The position numbers and the translations under genes are program-made. Source: Bacterioplanoides sp965219715 (lineage in GTDB: Bacteria > Pseudomonadota > Gammaproteobacteria > Pseudomonadales > Oceanobacteraceae). Taken from it: a DNA stretch of 64,000 bases. Positions within the stretch are counted from its first letter, which is position 1. The number at the start of each line of letters is the position of its first letter. Location: assembly GCF_965219715.1 (NCBI RefSeq), contig NZ_OZ244785.1, positions 3,596,001-3,660,000 on the forward strand, given 5' to 3'. Of the stretch, positions 27,282-33,158 are shown piece after piece. The notes below the pieces were generated by a model. It was not told the DNA's origin, did no database searches, and was given only the letters and a program-made list of their open reading frames with translations.

Positions 27282-27830
27282 ATGCAATGTCCTAAGTGTA
27301 AAACTGAGCCTCTTCACCCAGCGATTCTGGAGCAAGGTTTACCAACACTGAGCTGCAATCAGTGTGAAGGCAGCTCGGTATCCTTGCTTTATTACCGTGA
27401 CTGGGCGGAGCGTTGTGGTGAAGCAACCGAGGCTGATGCAGTTACAGACGTTGAAGTAGCTGCAGTAGAAGCAACAGGCGATAGCGCTGCGGCGTTATCC
27501 TGCCCTAAATGCTCCCGAATCATGACCAAATACCGGGTATCCAGTCGTCACAATAATCGTCTGGATCTCTGTGGTCATTGTGATGAAGCCTGGTTAGATA
27601 AAGGTGAATGGCAGCTGCTTAAATCTTTGAATCTGGGCGATCAGATGCCATTGGTATTTACGGAACAATGGCAACGGCGGGTACGTAAACAAGCTTCTGA
27701 AGACCTGCGCCGCCAGCGCTTTGTTAGCCTGGTTGGTGAAGAAGCCATACAGGAAGCTGATAAAGTACGTGAATGGTTAAAAGACCAGCCTCAAAGAGCA
27801 CAAATCCTTCAGTATCTGAATTTTGAGTAG
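27282..27830 (+). CDS. Double zinc-ribbon (zf-TFIIB-type) protein
   Basis: 182 residues with two Cys4 ribbons: CPKCKTE...LSCNQCEG near the N-terminus and CPKCSRIMTKY...LDLCGHCDEAWLDKGEW in the middle. The second is the classic zf-TFIIB pattern (CGHC..WLDKGE). An acidic Ala/Glu/Val linker joins them, and a basic helical tail follows (QRRVRKQASEDLRRQRFVS). It starts 14 bases after the giant ATPase stop and ends 13 bases before the M32 peptidase start, so it is almost certainly cotranscribed. The role is unknown; small zinc-ribbon proteins of this sort often act as adaptors for AAA+ machines or as assembly factors. Confidence 0.75.
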   Translation: MQCPKCKTEPLHPAILEQGLPTLSCNQCEGSSVSLLYYRDWAERCGEATEADAVTDVEVAAVEATGDSAAALSCPKCSRIMTKYRVSSRHNNRLDLCGHCDEAWLDKGEWQLLKSLNLGDQMPLVFTEQWQRRVRKQASEDLRRQRFVSLVGEEAIQEADKVREWLKDQPQRAQILQYLNFE

Positions 27831-27843
27831 AAGATAAATCCAT

Positions 27844-29343
27844 ATGTCTGCTTTCGAAAAACTCGTTAAACACGCTAAAAAAGTTTCTAACTTCAGCCAC
27901 CTGTCTTCGATCTGTGGTTGGGATCAGGCATCCATGATGCCAGCCGGTGGCGCAGAAGCACGCTCTGAAGCCATGGCAGAATTGTCGGTGCATATTCACG
28001 GTTTGCAAACTCAGCCTCAGTTGGAAGAGTGGTTTAACGACGCCGAAAATGAAGCGTTAAATACTGAGCAGCAAGCCACCCTGCGGGAAATGAAACGCAG
28101 CTGGCAGCAGGCTAATGTTCTGCCAGAAGCCTTGGTAGAAGCACAATCACTGGCGGGTTCTAAGTGTGAACACGCCTGGCGTACCCAGCGTAAAGAAAAC
28201 GACTGGGTCGGTTTCGAAAAGAACTGGGCCGAAGTCGTTAAGTTATCCCAGGAGGAAGCGCAGATTCGCTCTGAAGCCACCGGCCTGGGTCGATATGACG
28301 CCATGCTGGAAATCTATGAGCCGGGTACCAGCAGCGCATCGCTGGATATCGTCTTCGACGATGTAAAAAGTTGGTTGCCTGACATGATTGATCAGGCGAT
28401 TGAAAAGCAAGCGTCAGAATCCTTTGTAGCACCAAGTGGTTCCTACCCAACGGAACAGCAAAAAGCGCTGGGTCTGGATGTGATGAAGCTGCTGCAGTTC
28501 GATTTTAATCACGGTCGTCTGGATGAGAGTGTTCATCCGTTTTGTGGTGGTGTGCCGAGCGATGTGCGTATTACTACACGTTACAGCCAGGATGAGTTTG
28601 TTCAATCATTAATGGGCATAGTGCATGAAACCGGCCATGCCCGTTATGAGCAGGGTTTGCCAAAACATCTGGCGGGTACCGCAGCGGGTGAAGCACGCTC
28701 GATGGGTATTCATGAATCCCAGTCGTTATTTTTTGAAATGCAGTTAGGTCGCAGTCCGGCGTTTATCGAACATTTAGCGAAATTATGTGGTCAGCACTTC
28801 ACCGGGCCTCATTCCACAGGACAACAGGGTTCCGTATTTGAAATCGATAATCTGCAGAAGATTTACACGCGAGTGAAAAAGGACTTTATTCGTGTCGATG
28901 CTGATGAATTAACCTATCCGGCTCACGTAATTCTGCGCTATGAAATTGAGCGCGATTTAATTAATGGCGTAATCTCCCATAAAGACGTTCCGGAATTATG
29001 GGACGCCAAAATGCAGCATTATTTAGGCTTAACGACAGCGGGTAATTACCGCGATGGCTGTATGCAGGATATTCACTGGACTGACGGTGCCTTTGGTTAT
29101 TTTCCGAGTTACACCTTAGGTGCGATGTATGCAGCACAGTTTATGGCTAGCATGCGTGAAACCGTTGATGTGGAAGTGGCGATTCGTTCTGGTGATCTGA
29201 CACCAATCTTTAGCTGGCTTCAGGAAAATCTGTGGAGTAAAGGCAGTTTATTAGCCACGGATGAGCTGGTGAAGCAGGCAACGGGTGATGTGTTAAACGC
29301 CAAACACTTTAAAGCGCATTTGCAGCAAAGGTATTTGGGGTGA
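27844..29343 (+). CDS. M32-family metallocarboxypeptidase (Taq-type)
   Basis: 499 residues, normal for the family. The zinc motif is HETGH at residues 261-265, in the usual M32 context GIVHETGHARYEQGLP; the downstream IHESQSLFFEMQLGRS supplies the third ligand Glu. DLTYPAHVILRYEIERDLI and YFPSYTLGAMYAAQ are further M32 signatures. It trims C-terminal residues from peptides in the cytoplasm with broad specificity and does not release Pro. The 13-base spacing puts it at the end of the PspA-flotillin-AAA operon; whether it serves that system or is only carried along is not settled. Confidence 0.9.
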   Translation: MSAFEKLVKHAKKVSNFSHLSSICGWDQASMMPAGGAEARSEAMAELSVHIHGLQTQPQLEEWFNDAENEALNTEQQATLREMKRSWQQANVLPEALVEAQSLAGSKCEHAWRTQRKENDWVGFEKNWAEVVKLSQEEAQIRSEATGLGRYDAMLEIYEPGTSSASLDIVFDDVKSWLPDMIDQAIEKQASESFVAPSGSYPTEQQKALGLDVMKLLQFDFNHGRLDESVHPFCGGVPSDVRITTRYSQDEFVQSLMGIVHETGHARYEQGLPKHLAGTAAGEARSMGIHESQSLFFEMQLGRSPAFIEHLAKLCGQHFTGPHSTGQQGSVFEIDNLQKIYTRVKKDFIRVDADELTYPAHVILRYEIERDLINGVISHKDVPELWDAKMQHYLGLTTAGNYRDGCMQDIHWTDGAFGYFPSYTLGAMYAAQFMASMRETVDVEVAIRSGDLTPIFSWLQENLWSKGSLLATDELVKQATGDVLNAKHFKAHLQQRYLG

Positions 29344-29388
29344 TCTGAACCCACATGCTTATAAGTATATTGGGGATATAATTTAGAA

Positions 29389-30174
29389 ATGATAAGTAAA
29401 CTGATAGAACAAAAGCCTAAATTCTATGGTTGGGCATACATTATTTTAGTGATTGCCTACTTTTTAATTTATTGCTTTTTTCATTATGATCTTGGGTTGC
29501 CTAGCTCCTGGGTGGATAGTGCATATTTAAGCTTGGTTACTATTACTACGCTGGGATTTGGAGATATAACTCCAAATACCGACGTTGGTAAGATAATAGT
29601 TTCTTCACAAGCTTTCTTTGGAGTAATGATTTTAGGTCTATTCTTAAACTCTCTTTCACACGAAAGAAGCAAGTCTCTATCCGAAACTGAAAATCAAATT
29701 GAAGAAAATAGAAAGGAAGAGCTGAGGAAGAGTTTAGAAATGCACTCTTGTTTATTACTCGACGTTTTTAAATCAGCAAACCCTTTTGCTTGGGACAAAC
29801 ATGCGAAATATAGCACTCCAATGGATGACCTCGAAGACTTTTGCAGGTCTACATACTCAACAATTAATACTAAGCAGAGTAAAGTGGATGAGTTGCGTAC
29901 AAAAATGCTCCTCGAAACTGTGGATCAAAACTATGACACCCTTTTAAGTTTAACCCCCGTCGCTGCTGAGATTTCAAGCGAGTACCTTCTGGAATGGAGC
30001 TCGCTTCTTAGTAACGTACGGAATCTTAAGCAGCAATATGAAAGAACGATAGAGGCCACCAAAGAGGGCGGTTCTCTTAATTGGCCTTCAAATGACGATA
30101 TATGCCTGCAAGTAAAAGAACTTATCCAAACTAGCCTATTCATAAGTAAGCGAGAAAAAATTCCAGATGAGTGA
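29389..30174 (+). CDS. Two-TM potassium-channel-like protein
   Basis: 261 residues. TM1 (GWAYIILVIAYFLIYCFFHY), a pore helix with the selectivity filter TITTLGFGDITP, and TM2 (IIVSSQAFFGVMILGLFLNSL) form the Ion_trans_2/KcsA pattern, with TLGFGD in place of TVGYGD. A C-terminal cytosolic domain of 180 helical residues has no recognised RCK motif. The codons are strongly A/T-rich (ATA, TTA, AAA), unlike the flanking genes, which suggests recent acquisition. A TATAAT hexamer at 29377-29382 lies close to the start. The gene is flanked by the M32 gene (45 bases) and ahpC. Ligand and role are unknown. Confidence 0.7.
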   Translation: MISKLIEQKPKFYGWAYIILVIAYFLIYCFFHYDLGLPSSWVDSAYLSLVTITTLGFGDITPNTDVGKIIVSSQAFFGVMILGLFLNSLSHERSKSLSETENQIEENRKEELRKSLEMHSCLLLDVFKSANPFAWDKHAKYSTPMDDLEDFCRSTYSTINTKQSKVDELRTKMLLETVDQNYDTLLSLTPVAAEISSEYLLEWSSLLSNVRNLKQQYERTIEATKEGGSLNWPSNDDICLQVKELIQTSLFISKREKIPDE

Positions 30175-30240
30175 AGTCTAGGTATTGGTATATCAGTCGT
30201 CGATAGCCTCCCTTAATCAACGATTAAAAAACCTAATTAG

Positions 30241-30290
30241 CCCCTTTGAAAAGATCAATTTAACGAATCACCCGCCGCTCCCTACTATAG
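30241..30290 (+). promoter_or_regulatory. ahpC promoter region with element shared with ahpF
   Basis: A TTTGAAAAGAT block (30245-30255), an AT-rich stretch, then GCTC-CTACTATA. TACTAT at 30283-30288 is the -10, and TTAACG (30260-30265) is 17 bases before it. The same arrangement recurs before ahpF at 31149-31191. Co-regulation, most likely by OxyR bound next to the weak -35, is inferred. Confidence 0.6.
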
Positions 30291-30352
30291 ATCCTGTTCT
30301 TAGTTATTAGGCCTTCGGGCAAATAAATCACTTAGTATTTATGGAGCAAACC

Positions 30353-30910
30353 ATGATCAACACTGAAATCAAACCATTCAGCGCAACTGCCTTCAAACAA
30401 GGCGAATTCGTAGACGTTACTGAAGCTGACGTAAAAGGTAAGTGGGCAGTATTCTTCTTCTACCCGGCTGACTTCACTTTCGTATGTCCTACCGAGCTGG
30501 GCGACGTAGCTGACAAGTACGAAGAGCTGCAAAAGCTGGGCGTAGAAGTGTACTCAGTATCGACTGACACTCACTTCACTCACAAAGCATGGCACGATTC
30601 TTCTGAGACCATCGGCAAGATCAACTACTACATGCTGGGCGACCAGAACGGCAGCATCACCAACAACTTCGGTGTCATGCGTGAAGGCCAGGGCCTGGCA
30701 GACCGTGCTACTTTCCTGATCGATCCGGATGGCGTTATCCAGGCGATGGAAATCACTGCTGAAGGCATTGGCCGTGATGCAGACGATCTGATGCGCAAAG
30801 TGAAAGCGGCTCAGTACGTTCGCAACAACCCAGGTGAAGTATGCCCGGCTAAGTGGAAAGAAGGTGAAGAGACTCTGGCTCCGTCTCTGGACTTAGTTGG
30901 TAAGATTTAA
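30353..30910 (+). CDS. ahpC: Alkyl hydroperoxide reductase subunit C (2-Cys peroxiredoxin)
   Basis: 185 residues from ATG 30353, preceded by GGAG; an in-frame ATG at 30341 is less likely. The peroxidatic cysteine is Cys45 in FTFVCPTELGDV, and the resolving cysteine is near residue 165 in GEVCPAKW. HKAWHDSSETIGKINYYMLGD and GLADRATFLIDPDG are AhpC/Prx1 signatures. The decamer reduces H2O2 and organic peroxides with electrons from AhpF. ahpF follows after 377 bases that contain a structured repeat, a terminator and a second similar promoter, so the two genes are separate transcripts under the same control. Codon use is strongly biased, as in a highly expressed gene. Confidence 0.96.
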   Translation: MINTEIKPFSATAFKQGEFVDVTEADVKGKWAVFFFYPADFTFVCPTELGDVADKYEELQKLGVEVYSVSTDTHFTHKAWHDSSETIGKINYYMLGDQNGSITNNFGVMREGQGLADRATFLIDPDGVIQAMEITAEGIGRDADDLMRKVKAAQYVRNNPGEVCPAKWKEGEETLAPSLDLVGKI

Positions 30911-30930
30911 ATCTTACACACCTAAGCAAC

Positions 30931-31017
30931 CGATAAGTTTCTTGCCGCCGCATCTGTGATACGTCCCTGTATCTAGATGCGACCGCCACATCCTGTGGCT
31001 GCTCCCGAAACTCATCG
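30931..31017 (+). repeat. Three-way-junction intergenic repeat, copy A
   Basis: Outer stem CGATAAGTTTC (30931-30941) / GAAACTCATCG (31007-31017), 10 of 11 pairs. Hairpin 1 is GCATCT/AGATGC with inner GATAC/GTATC around a GTCCCT tip (30950-30980). Hairpin 2 is GCCACA-TCC-TGTGGC (30985-30999). Two other intergenic regions (38938-39025 and 63009-63091) have the same design with different stem sequences. It lies between ahpC and its terminator. Confidence 0.7.
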
Positions 31018-31041
31018 ATTGCACCGGCTTTTCTTAGCCTT

Positions 31042-31073
31042 AAAAAGCTCCGCTCTGATAGTGGAGCTTTTTT
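31042..31073 (+). terminator. Intrinsic terminator downstream of ahpC
   Basis: AAAAAGCTCC (31042-31051) pairs with GGAGCTTTTT (31063-31072), with an additional CG pair inside, and ends in a T run. It closes the ahpC transcript before the ahpF promoter. Confidence 0.85.
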
Positions 31074-31148
31074 GTATCTGTAGCTCTGCTCTTGCCGGGC
31101 AATTAACTTTCTTAATGACCCTTTGTTAGTAAATAGCTATCAATGTCT

Positions 31149-31192
31149 TTGAAAAGATTGATTTAAATAATTTACAGCAGCTCGCTACTATA
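31149..31192 (+). promoter_or_regulatory. ahpF promoter region with element shared with ahpC
   Basis: TTTGAAAAGATTGATTTAAA followed by GCTCGCTACTATA; TACTAT at 31186-31191 is the -10. The sequence matches the ahpC promoter (30245-30288) in order and spacing, with about two thirds of positions identical. An ATAGCTATCA element (31133-31142) just upstream resembles an OxyR half-site. Confidence 0.6.
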
Positions 31193-31287
31193 ACTTCGTA
31201 CTTTGAATTAAGCAGTGCACATCACTGAGTCCAGGCATACATCAACGGCCTCAGACGCACTGAAACAAACAACATAAGGAGCTCGTC

Positions 31288-32841
31288 ATGCTTGACGCAA
31301 CTATGAAACAACAACTGGGCGCTTACTTGGCTAATCTGCGTAATCCGATTGAGCTTCAGGTATCGGTTAACGGTTCTGATAAAGCACGTGAGTTAGAAGA
31401 GTTAGCGCGCGAAATCGCCGAGTTACACAAGGATATTTCGGTTTCTGTTACCGAAGACGAAATTAACGGTCGCTCGCCAGTGATGACTGTCGCGAAGGCG
31501 GGTCAGCCTGCACGCGTTACGTTTGCTGGTGTACCTCTGGGTCACGAATTTACATCTTTGGTACTGGCGCTGTTACAAGCGGGCAGCCACCCTTCGAAAG
31601 AAGATCAGGCATTACAGGATCAGGCGAAAAGCCTGACTCGCGAGCTGAACTTCGAAGTGTACGTATCGCTATCGTGCCACAACTGCCCGGACGTGGTTCA
31701 GGCTGTTAACCTGATTGCGGCACTGAATCCAAACGTGACCGCAACCATGATCGACGGTGGTGTGTTCCAGCAGGAAGTCACCGACAAAAACATCATGGCG
31801 GTACCGGCGCTGTACTTAAACGGTGAGCCATTAGCCAATGGCAAACAAACACTGGCGGAAATTCTCAACAAAGTGGATGACGACGCCGATGCCAAAGCCG
31901 CTGCGGCCGTGGCTGATAAAGATCCGTTTGATGTATTGGTTGTAGGCGGTGGCCCGGCGGGCACATCAGCGGCGATTTACGCGGCGCGTAAAGGCATTCG
32001 TACAGGTATTGTGGCGGATCGTTTTGGCGGTCAGGTGTCTGACACCGTCGGTATCGAAAACTTTATTTCGGTACCGTACACCGAAGGTCCGAAGCTGGTG
32101 GCCCATCTGGAAGAACACGTTAAAGAATACGACGTGGATGTGATGAAGGCACAGCAAGCGGTGGGTGTGCGTAAGACTGACTCTGGTTTGACCGAAGTCG
32201 AATTAGCCAACGGCGCAGTGGTCAGTGGTAAAACCGTGATTATGGCCACCGGCGCACGCTGGAGAGAAATGAACGTACCGGGCGAGCAGGAATACAAAGC
32301 CAAAGGTGTGGCGTACTGCCCACACTGTGACGGTCCGCTGTTCAAAGGCAAAAAGACCGCGGTAATTGGTGGTGGTAACTCAGGTATTGAAGCCGCGATT
32401 GATTTGGCGGGCATCGTGGAACACGTGACGGTTCTGGAATTTGCCGACACCTTGCGTGCGGATGCGGTACTGGTGAAAAAAGCGGAATCGCTGCCAAACG
32501 TCACCATCATTAAAGAAGCCATGACGACTGAAGTGATTGGCGATGGTGAGCGCGTCACTGGCCTGAAATATCAGGATCGTGCAACCGGCGAAGAGAAAAC
32601 ACTGGATCTGGCAGGTATTTTTGTTCAGATCGGTTTGGTACCGAATACTGAATTCCTGAAAGATTCGGTGAACTTATCCGAACGTGGTGAAGTCGTAATT
32701 GATGAGCACGGCCAAACCAATGTACCGGGTGTATTCGCCGCTGGTGACTGTACTACGGTGCCGTACAAACAAATCATTATTTCCATGGGCGCGGGTGCCA
32801 CCGCCGCACTGGGAGCATTTGATTACCTGATTCGTAACTAA
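31288..32841 (+). CDS. ahpF: Alkyl hydroperoxide reductase subunit F (NADH:peroxiredoxin reductase)
   Basis: 517 residues, close to E. coli AhpF (521). The N-terminal tandem thioredoxin-fold domain has the redox pair CHNC near residue 130. An FAD-binding GGGPAGTSAAIYAA (about 218), a NAD-binding VIGGGNSGIEAA and the second redox pair Cys344-Cys347 in AYCPHCDGPLF complete the thioredoxin-reductase-like part. Electrons pass from NADH through FAD and the two disulfides to AhpC. A clear AAGGAG precedes the ATG, and the promoter is a near copy of that of ahpC. Confidence 0.96.
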   Translation: MLDATMKQQLGAYLANLRNPIELQVSVNGSDKARELEELAREIAELHKDISVSVTEDEINGRSPVMTVAKAGQPARVTFAGVPLGHEFTSLVLALLQAGSHPSKEDQALQDQAKSLTRELNFEVYVSLSCHNCPDVVQAVNLIAALNPNVTATMIDGGVFQQEVTDKNIMAVPALYLNGEPLANGKQTLAEILNKVDDDADAKAAAAVADKDPFDVLVVGGGPAGTSAAIYAARKGIRTGIVADRFGGQVSDTVGIENFISVPYTEGPKLVAHLEEHVKEYDVDVMKAQQAVGVRKTDSGLTEVELANGAVVSGKTVIMATGARWREMNVPGEQEYKAKGVAYCPHCDGPLFKGKKTAVIGGGNSGIEAAIDLAGIVEHVTVLEFADTLRADAVLVKKAESLPNVTIIKEAMTTEVIGDGERVTGLKYQDRATGEEKTLDLAGIFVQIGLVPNTEFLKDSVNLSERGEVVIDEHGQTNVPGVFAAGDCTTVPYKQIIISMGAGATAALGAFDYLIRN

Positions 32842-32950
32842 GTCAGAGTTTGGGGGTAGCCTTTAGATAGGCGTTAGTAAAACAAATTAACAGCAGCACC
32901 CTAAGGGTTTAACCGCCCGGCCCACACGCTGTTAGCGCAAGAAACGTGGG

Positions 32951-32996
32951 CAATAAAAAGCCCGGCGATCATGAAGATCCCGGGCTTTTTTTATTG
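32951..32996. terminator. Bidirectional intrinsic terminator after ahpF
   Basis: CAATAAAAAGCCCGG (32951-32965) pairs with CCGGGC(T)7ATTG (32980-32996); an inner GATC/GATC pair extends the stem. T runs flank it on both strands. It ends the ahpF transcript and would also stop the minus-strand cassette transcript. Confidence 0.85.
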
Positions 32997-33038
32997 GCGC
33001 TGTCTTTAATAGAGAGTGTGATTTTTTCTTAGGACTAT

Positions 33039-33158
33039 TTATAACGCCCGGCTCACGCGCGTTTTGAACTTTGCCATTTTTGTGGTAAAAATAGAGCGTA
33101 GCGAACGGCCACAAAAATGACAAAGTTCAAAACGTCGCTATGCAGCCGCTTGTTAGCT
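33039..33158 (-). other. Integron attC recombination site (minus-strand orientation)
   Basis: Read on the minus strand: R'' AGCTAAC (33158-33152), spacer AA, L'' GCGGCTGCA; then a 27-bp imperfect stem with arms ACGTTTTGAACTTTG / CAAAGTTCAAAACG and CATTTTTGTGG / CCACAAAAATG around a variable centre; then L' TGAGCCGG and R' GTTATAA (33045-33039). CGGCT-G-CA in L'' pairs with TG-AGCCG in L', leaving one unpaired G, the typical extrahelical base. The site begins four bases after the SIR2 stop codon, the usual place in a cassette. Confidence 0.85.

Noticed and set aside
32932..33123. A 63-codon minus-strand frame across the terminator and attC
   Set aside because: It is made of the terminator stem and the attC arms, so it reflects the palindromes and not a gene.
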